From Lacticaseibacillus pabuli (GTDB lineage Bacteria > Bacillota > Bacilli > Lactobacillales > Lactobacillaceae), in NCBI RefSeq assembly GCF_028736235.1, contig NZ_CP117884.1:1798001-1862000 (forward strand): a stretch of 64,000 nt of DNA, given 5' to 3'. Under the pieces are notes generated by a model that searched no databases, was not told the DNA's origin, and worked only from the letters and a program-made list of their open reading frames with translations. Each line of letters opens with the position of its first letter. The first letter of the stretch is position 1. This document shows positions 46,503-54,632 of this stretch, one piece after another. A program made the translations under genes and the position numbers.

Positions 46503-48227
46503 TTAGTTGGATTCTGCAGTTGTGCTGTAAGAATCGAGCAAATCAACAATCTTTTCCAGCTGCGTTTCGAAGATGTGGAACTGCTGTTCACCAATCTCCT
46601 CAGTCGATTTGAATGGACTGTCAATCCGGGTCAGAATCGACATCCGCTCGCGGAAGTCCGCAATCGTGCGGTTGGCCAGACCATTCAAGATGGTCGCCTG
46701 ACTGTCGTTGAGCCAGTTGACCACTGTGGTGGAGAGACCCTTGAGACGACTCCGAACGTTTTCCAGCTGCTTGCCAGACAAGCCAGCTTCAGCGGCCTTG
46801 GTGATGGTGCCCTTGAAGGCCACCACCAGCTCCATTGCACGGCTCATGTTGCCCGTGATTGGGGTCTCGTCGTCCGCATCATCGGTATCGTCTTCATCCT
46901 CAACCCCATCAAAATCAGCGGCAGGTTCGTCGCGCTGAATCAGTGTCTGGGCACCCGGCTTAAGGGTGATCAAGCGCAAGCCAGAGTAGTAGGCGAAGCG
47001 ACGCGCGTTACCCAGCTCGTCATCCAAAATCGTGGTAACGGCTGAGAAGTCTGCGGTCTTCTTAGCGTCTTCAACATAAGCATAATGTGCCACGAAGTCT
47101 GCCAGTTGCAGGCCCTTTTGCGCACGTGAATCACCATCCGTAATGTGGAAGGACAGTGGTTCTGCCGATGCCAAACGGAAGTAAACATCCAGCATGTTCT
47201 GCATCACGCGCAGCGCTTCGGTTGGCAGCTTGTTGGTGCGATCAATAATAATCTGGAACTGTGTCCCCTTCAGACCCTGGTGCTGCATCTGTTCGATGGC
47301 AGTCACTAAGCCGGAAACGTAAGGGAAGATGCTGACCATGGTAGAGTCATCATCACTGACTGCCAGCAGTGGTGGCACCATCTTGGTGTGGAAGGCAAAC
47401 ATGCGAATATCATCATTAACGGAACCCTCGATGACATACTTCACGTTTGCGAGATCCTTCCCCTGTGCCTTCACTTCATCACCGGGTGCCCAGCCGAATG
47501 GGTACAAGGTCTGGGTGAATTCCTTAAATGGCATGATGCCCGGTGTTGTTGAGCAAAGAACCATCCCCACGGTGAAGGGCTTTTCCTCAGACTGGCCAAA
47601 GGATTCGTCGACGTAAATCCGTACGGCGGATGACTTTGGCTTCTGTGCAACTGGTGTCTTGCTGCGGCTGGCAACAGGTGTGTGCTGTTGCTGTTGTGGC
47701 TTAACAGTCTGCTGGGCAACACTCTGAGCAGAAACAGACTGGCTTGCAGACTGCGTTGCGCTCTCAGAGTACTTGGCAGACTGTGAGTTGTTCACCGACT
47801 GCGACTGACTGCTCTGCTGGCGGTTGTTACGCTGTGAACGCGTCTGCCGCTTGCTGTTTTGCTGAGACTGTTCAGGTTTTGCCTGAGCGGTTTCAGAGTT
47901 CGGCTGCTTGCGTGGCCGTCCTGGTCGACGCTTAGGCTGATCCTGCTTAGCCTCGTTCTGCTTGGTCTGACGCTTTGCTGCAGGTTTCGCAGCCTTCTGA
48001 CCATTAGATTTCTTGTTCTGGTTCCGCTTGTTACCTGACTTCTTGCTGTGGTCAGCGACGAATTGTTCAATCTTCTCACGGGTTGAAATCGATGCGCGCT
48101 GGCGTTTGGACAAGTAATTACGAACGGATGAAATTGACACGCCCAACTCGCTGGAAAGAGCTTGAGCGGAAATATCATCGTCCTGCATAATTTGTTTCAA
48201 TGTATCAATTAATGTTGGCCAATCCAT
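46503..48227 (-). CDS. Large HTH + AT-hook + DUF3800-like protein
   Basis: A 574-residue protein of unknown function. ATG 48227 has GGAGG at 7 bases. Seen in order: an HTH-like N-terminus (about 15-58, ELGVSISSVRNYLSKRQ), a Lys/Gln/Ser/Asn-rich low-complexity linker (about 60-200) containing an AT-hook-like KRRPGRPRKQ (99-108), a DUF3800-like RNase-H-fold domain (about 200-390; YVDES with Asp207, IIIDR with Asp329, LQLADFVAHYAY with Asp377), an acidic stretch (436-454) and a helical C-terminus. DUF3800 proteins often look like nucleases and occur in defence and mobile regions. DNA binding and nuclease activity are inferred. Confidence 0.75.
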   Translation of the reverse strand: MDWPTLIDTLKQIMQDDDISAQALSSELGVSISSVRNYLSKRQRASISTREKIEQFVADHSKKSGNKRNQNKKSNGQKAAKPAAKRQTKQNEAKQDQPKRRPGRPRKQPNSETAQAKPEQSQQNSKRQTRSQRNNRQQSSQSQSVNNSQSAKYSESATQSASQSVSAQSVAQQTVKPQQQQHTPVASRSKTPVAQKPKSSAVRIYVDESFGQSEEKPFTVGMVLCSTTPGIMPFKEFTQTLYPFGWAPGDEVKAQGKDLANVKYVIEGSVNDDIRMFAFHTKMVPPLLAVSDDDSTMVSIFPYVSGLVTAIEQMQHQGLKGTQFQIIIDRTNKLPTEALRVMQNMLDVYFRLASAEPLSFHITDGDSRAQKGLQLADFVAHYAYVEDAKKTADFSAVTTILDDELGNARRFAYYSGLRLITLKPGAQTLIQRDEPAADFDGVEDEDDTDDADDETPITGNMSRAMELVVAFKGTITKAAEAGLSGKQLENVRSRLKGLSTTVVNWLNDSQATILNGLANRTIADFRERMSILTRIDSPFKSTEEIGEQQFHIFETQLEKIVDLLDSYSTTAESN

Positions 48228-48395
48228 ATGGTGCCTCCGAATGTGTCTAAAGTGTTATCTGTAATTGGATAAAATAGTATATCCGTCACTCATTGTAACA
48301 CGTTGACAGGCAACTGTATGTAATGGCAAGCTCAGTAGCCGAAATGTTAAGCATTATCATCACTTTAGATTAGTTTGCTAACTATATTGATGGTA

Positions 48396-48434
48396 AAAGA
48401 AAAGCCGTCTCGGTTTGCCGAGTCGGCCGTGGTC
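48396..48434 (-). terminator. Intrinsic terminator after the deoxyribosyltransferase gene
   Basis: GCCGACTCGG pairs with CCGAGACGGC around CAAA, followed by TTTTCTTTT on the minus strand. Confidence 0.85.
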
Positions 48435-48440
48435 GTCTGC

Positions 48441-48914
48441 CTAGTAAACCTTACCCTGGTAGACGTCGTAGTTCGGAAAGTTAAAGATGTAGTCTGCGAG
48501 CTGGTTCAGCTTAATAACCGCTGTGGCACCCATTGCAGGCATCAAGTTCAGGTGGATCTCACTATCATCTGGCACGACCAGAATGACTGGCTTACGCAAA
48601 CCATATGCGTAACCAACTTCCCAAAGAACACCTGGGTCGCTGTTTTCCTGCTTAGGATCGTACAATGCGATTACCAAGTCAGTGTTGTTAATCCCCTGAA
48701 CGTCCCCATTAAAGGTCGCGAGTTGCCATTCGCTGTCACTCAGAATTTCTGGGTTTTTCATGGTGTCGAGGCCTTTGTACTGATGGGCTAGTGGCAGGTA
48801 GCTGTTGTCAAAGTCAACGGTTGGGTTAGCCTTGATTGCTGCCACGCCACCGTTCATGTGGGCGGTCTGTTCGTCGTTAAACCAACTAGAGGCGATGTAT
48901 GCTGTCTTGGTCAT
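48441..48914 (-). CDS. ntd: Nucleoside 2-deoxyribosyltransferase
   Basis: A 157-residue enzyme that exchanges bases on 2'-deoxyribonucleosides for purine and pyrimidine salvage, typical of lactobacilli. I chose ATG 48914 (MTKTAYIASSWFN), which aligns with the usual start; an ATG four codons earlier sits too close to the GAAGG. Seen: AYIASSWFNDEQ, DNSYLPLAHQYKG, ITNTDLVIALYDP-like region NNTDLVIALYDP, and the catalytic Glu in LWEVGYAYGL. Its own terminator separates it from the next gene. Confidence 0.93.
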   Translation of the reverse strand: MTKTAYIASSWFNDEQTAHMNGGVAAIKANPTVDFDNSYLPLAHQYKGLDTMKNPEILSDSEWQLATFNGDVQGINNTDLVIALYDPKQENSDPGVLWEVGYAYGLRKPVILVVPDDSEIHLNLMPAMGATAVIKLNQLADYIFNFPNYDVYQGKVY

Positions 48915-49025
48915 TAATTTACTCATCCTTCTTTTTTAGTATCATTCTAGGTTATCATTCATCCTTTAATAATGCACGTGAGGAAAACGGTGACACTGAC
49001 AATTTCGCCACTTTTTCGGACAAAA

Positions 49026-49072
49026 CAAAAAGCTGTCCGCTCGGGAGCATCTTCCCGGTGCGAACAGCTTGG
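49026..49072 (-). terminator. Intrinsic terminator after the 40-residue ORF
   Basis: AAGCTGTTCGC pairs with GCGGACAGCTT with an inner GGGA..TCCC helix, followed by TTTTTGTTTTG on the minus strand. Confidence 0.85.
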
Positions 49073-49086
49073 TCTAGTTTAGTTGA

Positions 49087-49209
49087 TTAGTTTTTCAGTG
49101 CCGCCACAGCCTGCTCGATGGTCTTACCTTTACCAATCTTAGCAGTGTTGTGGGCATCAATGGCGATGAAAATTTGCTTATCGACATCTAGTTGCAGACG
49201 ATACGTCAT
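49087..49209 (-). CDS. 40-residue small protein
   Basis: A short ORF (too short for most gene finders) with ATG at 49209, GGAGG at 7-8 bases upstream and its own terminator 15 bases past the stop. It reads MTYRLQLDVDKQIFIAIDAH and then NTAKIGKGKTIEQAVAALKN. The opening strand pattern YRLQLDVD..IFIAI is faintly like the first strands of HicB-type antitoxins, but no toxin gene is next to it. Function unknown. Supported by ribosome site, stop, codon pattern and terminator. Confidence 0.72.
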   Translation of the reverse strand: MTYRLQLDVDKQIFIAIDAHNTAKIGKGKTIEQAVAALKN

Positions 49210-49301
49210 ATGAATTACCTCCATTCGTATAGAAATGTTGCGGAATGGTCTTAATGTAGCGAATATTGGGTACTATACGCGCTTATTATTCGTAAGTCAA
49301 G

Positions 49302-50450
49302 CTAGTAGTTGGCAAATACTTTTTCGTACACCTGAATTGCGTTGAAAAAGTCATCAATTTCAACGTACTCATCGGTCTGGTGCGAAGTATCGCTCCCGGG
49401 ACCGTATTCCGCTAAATCCATGCCGGGGAGCGCCATAACGGCCGCATCATTAATCCCAGTGCCACCAACAACGGGGACAGTCGGCATACCTAAGCTGGTT
49501 CGGGCATTTTGCAGCGACTGCACAAGGGCATTATCTTTAGCACTTGAAGCCGGATCAATCGTGGAGTCAACCGACAAGCTTAAGGTAACACCCGGTACCT
49601 GATCATTTGCGGCCTTTACTGCCTGTTTCAGCGCTGCGGTAAATGCGGCGTTATCGGCAAGCGGCGTCGTGCGAATGTTGCCCCGCAAGCTTGCAGTTTC
49701 GGGCACAATATTGACTTGGTTGCCGCCACTGATGAGGTCAATGCTGTGCGTTGCGTGGCCGAGCATCTCGTGTACTGGTGCCAATAGTGGCGCAACCGCC
49801 TTGTTAATGGCCGCATTGTACGCAAACAGGCCACTGATGGCATTAGCACCTTCTTCTGGTGTCGAGGAATGCGCGGCCTTACCGCTTGCGGTAACTGTGT
49901 AATCAATAATGCCGCGGCAACTCGGCTGAATTTGCGGGCCGCTGGGTTCGCAAACCAGCAGCCCATTGAGGCCATCCGCGTAATGACCGGCCGCAAACTG
50001 TCGTGCCCCATAGTTGTCTACTTCTTCGCCGACTGTCGCAAAGAACACTAACTGGCGATCGCCGAGGTTGCCCTTCTGCGCGGTATTCAAGAACGCCGCG
50101 AAAGCCGCAACCAAACCGCTCTTCATATCACTCGCGCCACGTGAATATAGCTTGCCGGCGTGTTCTGTCGCAGAGAATGGTGGAAACTGCCATTTCGCAG
50201 AATCGCCTGCATCCACAACGTCCATGTGAGCATCAATACCTAGGCGGCGGCTGGCGGTATCCTGACCGAGTTTGATTAACAAATTATCGCGACCCGGCGC
50301 AAAGTTCACGCGGTCAACCGTCATCATCCCCTGGTCGACGTAAGGCTGAACTAAATTTGCCAGGATGTCCGCAATTTTCGACTCATCCCGCGCGACCGTT
50401 GGAATTTGTAAGACCTGTTTCAGTAGCTTTAGGGCAGTTTCATTATTCAT
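49302..50450 (-). CDS. M20-family ArgE/DapE-type deacylase
   Basis: A 382-residue metallopeptidase-like hydrolase. Seen: DAHMDVVDAGD (first metal His), YSRGASDMKSG (bridging Asp), the catalytic-base VGEEVDNYGARQ, and the C-terminal metal His in SDTSHQTDE. The lid domain lies at about 175-290. It could be succinyl-diaminopimelate desuccinylase, acetylornithine deacetylase or a related deacylase. Single gene with its own promoter. Confidence 0.9.
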   Translation of the reverse strand: MNNETALKLLKQVLQIPTVARDESKIADILANLVQPYVDQGMMTVDRVNFAPGRDNLLIKLGQDTASRRLGIDAHMDVVDAGDSAKWQFPPFSATEHAGKLYSRGASDMKSGLVAAFAAFLNTAQKGNLGDRQLVFFATVGEEVDNYGARQFAAGHYADGLNGLLVCEPSGPQIQPSCRGIIDYTVTASGKAAHSSTPEEGANAISGLFAYNAAINKAVAPLLAPVHEMLGHATHSIDLISGGNQVNIVPETASLRGNIRTTPLADNAAFTAALKQAVKAANDQVPGVTLSLSVDSTIDPASSAKDNALVQSLQNARTSLGMPTVPVVGGTGINDAAVMALPGMDLAEYGPGSDTSHQTDEYVEIDDFFNAIQVYEKVFANY

Positions 50451-50490
50451 TAGATTTCCAGCTTTCTAGTTATAAATACTCATAATTATT

Positions 50491-50519
50491 AGTATAAAGC
50501 GTGATTGTCTGCAAATCAA
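50491..50519 (-). promoter_or_regulatory. Promoter of the M20 deacylase gene
   Basis: TTGATT (50519-50514), 17 bases, TATACT (50496-50491) on the minus strand. Confidence 0.6.
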
Positions 50520-50611
50520 CCAGGGTGGAGATTTACCAGTAGTTCAGTCATTTCTCAGTACAATGTGTCCTTTTTTCAAACGATTATTTAGCAATATGGT
50601 GTGATAATATG

Positions 50612-50646
50612 CAAAAACGTGTCGACGAATAACTCGCCAACACGTC
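50612..50646 (-). terminator. Intrinsic terminator after the HAD phosphatase gene
   Basis: ACGTGT and ACACGT pair with an inner CGA/TCG helix, followed by TTTTGC on the minus strand. It begins within 4 bases of the gene's stop codon. Confidence 0.75.
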
Positions 50647-50649
50647 AAT

Positions 50650-51462
50650 TTAGTCCACTTTCATTTCGTGACGTAGCATCTGTGCCACCCCACTAGCGGT
50701 ATTGCGTCCGGTAATGACGTCGGCTGCCTGCCGCACCTCACGGACCGCGTTCCCCATCGCAACACCAACACCGGCACCTTGTACCATTTCGAGATCATTG
50801 AGTTGGTCACCAAAGGACATACTCTCGGCCATATCAATGCCGGCATGGCGACAAATGGCGCGCAAGCCGGCTAGTTTATTGACCCCTTTTGCAGTGCCTT
50901 CGTACAACAAGGGCTTACTGCGGGTCATCGCGAGTGGCTGTAGCATCAACGCCCGCCGTGCGCGGAACAATGCGGGAATGTTGCCCCATACCGATTCAAC
51001 GGTAAATTTATAAATGTCGATGTCCGGCCGCTGCAACAAGTCACGCAATTCACCAACCGTGGCGACTGTCACATCATCCGTGAGCTCACCACCATAGTAG
51101 GTCGTGCGATGACCAGGCGAAAATAGCACGTGGTACAGTTCGCCGTAGAAGCGGATCCGCACGCCGTAACGCCGCGCGATAAACATCACGTGAAGCAGTG
51201 TCGACTTGCCCATTGGATGAGCAGCAATCACCTTGCCGTCGGGCGCGTAAACCATGGCACCGTTGAGGCACATCTTGTAACCGGGCACTTGCAAATCGTC
51301 CCGCAGCAATTTATCCACCCGCGGGATCATGCGCCCAGATGCAATCGCGAGCTGGCGACCTGATGCCACCCATTCATTCAGCGCGGCGCGATTATGTTGT
51401 GAAACACGTAGATGGCGATCATAGAGCGTGCCATCCAAATCAATTGCTGCTAATTTAATCAT
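50650..51462 (-). CDS. Cof-type HAD-superfamily phosphatase
   Basis: A 270-residue HAD hydrolase of the Cof type. ATG 51462 (MIKLAAIDLDGTLYD) has GGAGG upstream. Seen: DLDGTLYDRHLRVS (catalytic DxD), AIASGRMI (motif II), the C2 cap domain, Lys in GTAKGVNKL and the Mg site SFGDQLNDLEMV. Substrates of this class are sugar phosphates, FMN, PLP or others; not determinable. It starts 17 bases after the tRNA terminator. Confidence 0.9.
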   Translation of the reverse strand: MIKLAAIDLDGTLYDRHLRVSQHNRAALNEWVASGRQLAIASGRMIPRVDKLLRDDLQVPGYKMCLNGAMVYAPDGKVIAAHPMGKSTLLHVMFIARRYGVRIRFYGELYHVLFSPGHRTTYYGGELTDDVTVATVGELRDLLQRPDIDIYKFTVESVWGNIPALFRARRALMLQPLAMTRSKPLLYEGTAKGVNKLAGLRAICRHAGIDMAESMSFGDQLNDLEMVQGAGVGVAMGNAVREVRQAADVITGRNTASGVAQMLRHEMKVD

Positions 51463-51478
51463 GCCATCCTCCGAATAC

Positions 51479-51510
51479 AAAAATACCCCAAGCACGAGGC
51501 TCGGGGTACT
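51479..51510 (-). terminator. Intrinsic terminator after the first tRNA-Leu
   Basis: ACCCCGAG pairs with CTTGGGGT around CCTCGTG, followed by ATTTTTG on the minus strand. The HAD gene begins just after. Confidence 0.8.
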
Positions 51511-51516
51511 AAGTGA

Positions 51517-51600
51517 TGCCGCAAACAGGAGTCGAACCTGCACATGGTTACCCATACAGCGACCTGAACACTGCGCGTCTGCCAATTCCGCCATTGCGGC
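51517..51600 (-). tRNA. tRNA-Leu (anticodon CAG), copy 1
   Basis: 84 nt on the minus strand. Acceptor GCCGCAA/TTGCGGC with discriminator A; D arm TGGCGG..GGCAGAC; anticodon loop TTCAGGT with CAG; long class-II variable arm ATGG-GTAA-CCAT; T arm GCAGG-TTCGACT-CCTGT. CCA is not encoded. It reads CUG codons. It has its own promoter and terminator. Only one base differs from the second copy (loop GTAA here, GAAA there). Confidence 0.97.
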
Positions 51601-51613
51601 AACAACAAAGTAA

Positions 51614-51642
51614 ATTATAGCAAGCCAGTTCCTATTTGCCAA
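51614..51642 (-). promoter_or_regulatory. Promoter of tRNA-Leu copy 1
   Basis: TTGGCA (51642-51637), 17 bases, TATAAT (51619-51614) on the minus strand. An extended -10 TGC precedes TATAAT. Start of transcription would be near 51606. Confidence 0.85.
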
Positions 51643-51655
51643 CTGCAATTGGAAC

Positions 51656-51687
51656 AAAAAAGGCGCTGATACCGAAATATCAACGTC
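51656..51687 (-). terminator. Intrinsic terminator after tRNA-Leu copy 2
   Basis: TGATA and TATCA form the core stem with flanking G-C pairs around TTTCGG; TTTTTTG follows on the minus strand. Confidence 0.7.
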
Positions 51688-51705
51688 TCACTGATTGTTA
51701 CCTGA

Positions 51706-51789
51706 TGCCGCAAACAGGAGTCGAACCTGCACATGGTTTCCCATACAGCGACCTGAACACTGCGCGTCTGCCAATTCCGCCATTGCGGC
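51706..51789 (-). tRNA. tRNA-Leu (anticodon CAG), copy 2
   Basis: 84 nt, identical to the first copy except one base in the variable arm loop (GAAA). Same anticodon CAG, same arms, no encoded CCA. It comes first in transcription order and has its own promoter and terminator. The two units are a tandem duplication that includes the promoter. Confidence 0.97.
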
Positions 51790-51802
51790 AACAACAGATA
51801 AT

Positions 51803-51831
51803 AGTATAGCAAGCGCCAAGTCATTTGCCAA
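51803..51831 (-). promoter_or_regulatory. Promoter of tRNA-Leu copy 2
   Basis: TTGGCA (51831-51826), 17 bases, TATACT (51808-51803) on the minus strand, with the same GCTTGC before the -10 as copy 1. Confidence 0.85.
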
Positions 51832-51934
51832 TAGCTAATTGCAAAATCACCAAAATAGATAGCCTGACGCTTTGTTTATTTTGCTTAAAACGAACACCGC
51901 CGCCGCTGACGTGTGGGTATCATCACCCCAGCGA

Positions 51935-51964
51935 TTTACCAGACTGTTTTTTGTCTGCTAGAAT
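51935..51964 (+). promoter_or_regulatory. Promoter of nnrD
   Basis: TTTACC (51935-51940), 18 bases, TAGAAT (51959-51964). The spacer holds an inverted repeat CAGAC/GTCTG that might be an operator. Confidence 0.55.
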
Positions 51965-51987
51965 GAACTTGAATGGAGGTGGCCTGA

Positions 51988-52812
51988 ATGATTGTTGTGG
52001 ATCGGGCTTTTACAGAACGTGTGGTTAAGAAACGTCCCATTGCCAGTTATAAGGGCAAAATGGGTCGCGTCGTCATCGTCGCCGGCAACGACAGATTTGG
52101 TGGCGCCGCAATTATGAGTGCCACCGCAGCCGTCTACGCTGGTGCCGGGCTCACGACGGTCGCCACCAATCCTGACAATTGGACGGCTCTGCACGCCCGC
52201 CTGCCGGAAGCCATGGTGACGGACTTGCAAGCAGAAACGCTCACCCCACTCTTAACAAACGCCGACGTGATTGTTGTTGGCCCCGGACTGGGCGAAGACG
52301 CTGCGGCTAAGTCCGTCCTGAATTTGGTTCTCAAAACGGCAAGCAAGGACCAGGCGCTCATCATTGACGGCTCCGCGATTACCCTTTGCTCGCAGGACCG
52401 GCCGCAAATGCCCAATGCCAAAATCATTTGGACCCCACACGCCGTTGAATGGCAGCGGATGTCCGGCCTGACCCCAAGCCAGCAAGATGACAAGGAAAAC
52501 CAAAAGGCCTTCGCCAAGATGGCTGGCACCCTTGTTCTCAAGGGCAGCCCAACACGCACCTACAATGGCAAGGATGTCTTTCTCAACACTTCAGGCAGCC
52601 CAGCCATGGCAACGGGTGGCTCGGGCGATACTCTCACCGGCGTCATTGCAGCGTTCTGCGCGCAATTTGGAACGAACGCCCAAACCATCGCTGCAGCGGT
52701 GTGGACACACAGTGCCGCGGCCGACAACTTGCACGAGTATGTCGCCCTACCAACACGAGTCGCTGCTAGTTTGCCGGCATTCATGGCGGAGCTAGCCGCA
52801 ACGCAATCCTAA
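51988..52812 (+). CDS. nnrD: ADP/ATP-dependent NAD(P)H-hydrate dehydratase
   Basis: A 274-residue repair enzyme that turns damaged NAD(P)HX back to NAD(P)H. Seen: ribokinase-like fold, KGKMGRVVIVAGNDRFGGAA near the N-terminus, VIVVGPGLGED, and the catalytic GSGDTLTGVIAAFCAQ. The epimerase partner is not fused to it and is not in the window. ATG 51988 with GGAGGTGG upstream. Confidence 0.94.
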   Translation: MIVVDRAFTERVVKKRPIASYKGKMGRVVIVAGNDRFGGAAIMSATAAVYAGAGLTTVATNPDNWTALHARLPEAMVTDLQAETLTPLLTNADVIVVGPGLGEDAAAKSVLNLVLKTASKDQALIIDGSAITLCSQDRPQMPNAKIIWTPHAVEWQRMSGLTPSQQDDKENQKAFAKMAGTLVLKGSPTRTYNGKDVFLNTSGSPAMATGGSGDTLTGVIAAFCAQFGTNAQTIAAAVWTHSAAADNLHEYVALPTRVAASLPAFMAELAATQS

Positions 52813-52817
52813 GACAA

Positions 52818-52854
52818 AATAATCCCACCCGGCAGCTGCCAGGTGGGATTTAAT
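52818..52854 (+). terminator. Bidirectional terminator between nnrD and the flippase gene
   Basis: ATCCCACC-C-GGCAGC pairs with GCTGCC-A-GGTGGGAT with A/T-rich flanks on both sides. Convergent genes. Confidence 0.88.
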
Positions 52855-52857
52855 TTG

Positions 52858-54498
52858 CTAATTCATATGCAAGCGACGCCGAATTCCCGCGACACGAGAG
52901 CCAAGAATCGTATCCGCCAGACGTGTCTTTAAAGCAAAGTAAGCGTAAATGCCGGCACCAACGATGACAGCGCCAATCACAATCACAAAGGACTGGATCT
53001 TACTGTGGGGGTTCAGCACGAAGCTTAGTAGCCAAACTGTCAGACGAGCACCGACAAACATCATGAGGCTGAACACTAACATCCCCAAGATTCGCTTAGC
53101 GGTCTGCCGCACGTTGAAGTGGAACAACACGCGTAAGTAATGCAGCATGAGTACGCATGATACCAGCATCCCTGCCAGGGTTGAAAGCATTGGCCCATAA
53201 ACACTGAACAGGTACATAAATGGCAGTTGGCAAAGGAGTTTTACCGCAACTCCGACCAGCATTAATTTGATGGCCAGCCGATTACGGAACAACCCCTGCA
53301 GCAGCGCTGATAGGATTGTAAACAGGCCAAGGAAAATTGCCAATACTGAGGAGACCTCAAGCATCTTAAAACCAGTGGGGTTGAAATCATAAAAGCCCAC
53401 GTACAAAGGATGAGAAATGGCCATCATCCCAAAGGAAGCGGGCAGCATCACGAAGAAAAACAGTTGCAGGATACTTGTAATTTGCTTGGCAACTTCCCGC
53501 TTATTCCCCTTCGTAATGGCGCCTGAAAGCAGTGGTATCGCCGTTACCGCCATCGCCGTAGCGAGAGAAACGACAATCATGATCAATTTGTTTGCATTCC
53601 CAGCGTACATCGCAAAGAAATCGCTGAGCTGCGCATTGGTGGTGCTGTACAAGCTCTTCATGCCGCGCCAGAAGGTGAACTGGTCAATGACGTAATACCA
53701 CTGAATCGCGGAATCCATGATGATGAAGGGCACCGCTTGTCTAACGATATCCATCATCAGCGTGTTTACGGAGACGTTAATCTTGTTCAAACTCTGGGCA
53801 TTACGTCGCCGCAGTGCGGGCAGTCGGAACAGAAAGACCGACCACAGGAGAATAATCCCCGCGATGGCACCGACGAATGCCGCAAACGTGGATTGCGTGA
53901 CCGCGTGCACATAGTTATGATTGCCGACACGCATAATGAGGTAAGCCGTTGCCAGCATGTACCCAACCCGAACGAGTTGCTCAACAAATTGTGACAGCGC
54001 GCTAGGCGCCATTTCCGAGTGGCCCTGGAAGAACCCACGCATAATACTTAACATTGGAATAATGACCAGTGCCAAACATAATGAGTGGATGACGGGCATC
54101 ATGTGCGGATCCCCGTCGGCCAAGACCGGTGCGAACAGCCACATCAAGCTAGCGGAAACGACCCCCATGATACTGGTGAATGACATCCCGTGCCAGAACA
54201 GGCGCATCGACGTATTATATTCACCCATCGCATCATAACGTGCGATTTGTTTTGAGACGGCACCGGGAATCCCGGCTGTGGAGATAATGATGAAGATGGC
54301 ATAAATTTGGTATCCCTTAGTGAACAGAGCGTTTGCTGCATACTGGGATGAACCCATCCAAATCCACCAAGGTATGATGTAAACCGCGCCTAAAATACGC
54401 GACATCACGCTACCAGCAGTCATCCAAGCTGAGCCCTGCACCATTTTTTCGTGAGCTGACCGTTCCTTGGGCTGGCGACGTGTTTCTCGTTTCTCCAT
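52858..54498 (-). CDS. MurJ/SpoVB-family lipid flippase (YtgP-like)
   Basis: A 546-residue membrane protein with about fourteen hydrophobic segments. Seen: N-terminal GSAWMTAGSVMSRILGAVYIIPW, and the family block STAGIPGAVSKQIARYDAMG. The MOP-exporter fold of this clade contains lipid II flippases (YtgP/MurJ) and capsular or sporulation homologues (SpoVB). Lipid II flipping is the best guess. ATG 54498 is preceded by AGAGGCGAAGG. Monocistronic. Confidence 0.82.
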   Translation of the reverse strand: MEKRETRRQPKERSAHEKMVQGSAWMTAGSVMSRILGAVYIIPWWIWMGSSQYAANALFTKGYQIYAIFIIISTAGIPGAVSKQIARYDAMGEYNTSMRLFWHGMSFTSIMGVVSASLMWLFAPVLADGDPHMMPVIHSLCLALVIIPMLSIMRGFFQGHSEMAPSALSQFVEQLVRVGYMLATAYLIMRVGNHNYVHAVTQSTFAAFVGAIAGIILLWSVFLFRLPALRRRNAQSLNKINVSVNTLMMDIVRQAVPFIIMDSAIQWYYVIDQFTFWRGMKSLYSTTNAQLSDFFAMYAGNANKLIMIVVSLATAMAVTAIPLLSGAITKGNKREVAKQITSILQLFFFVMLPASFGMMAISHPLYVGFYDFNPTGFKMLEVSSVLAIFLGLFTILSALLQGLFRNRLAIKLMLVGVAVKLLCQLPFMYLFSVYGPMLSTLAGMLVSCVLMLHYLRVLFHFNVRQTAKRILGMLVFSLMMFVGARLTVWLLSFVLNPHSKIQSFVIVIGAVIVGAGIYAYFALKTRLADTILGSRVAGIRRRLHMN

Positions 54499-54531
54499 GC
54501 CTTCGCCTCTTTCCGAAAGTCTATCATGCCA

Positions 54532-54560
54532 ATTCTAATGGAACATAGGGACGCTTGCAA
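54532..54560 (-). promoter_or_regulatory. Promoter of the flippase gene
   Basis: TTGCAA (54560-54555), 17 bases, TAGAAT (54537-54532) on the minus strand. Confidence 0.7.
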
Positions 54561-54632
54561 TTAGGAATGTTGAAGGAAAGGTAAAGTTCTTACGTTTGTC
54601 GCATCGTTTTACCGGATTTGTGCGGGGAGGCG

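Noticed and set aside
48228..48395. A CRISPR or repeat array in the AT-rich gap upstream of the DUF3800-like gene
   Set aside because: No regularly spaced repeats are present; it is an ordinary promoter region.
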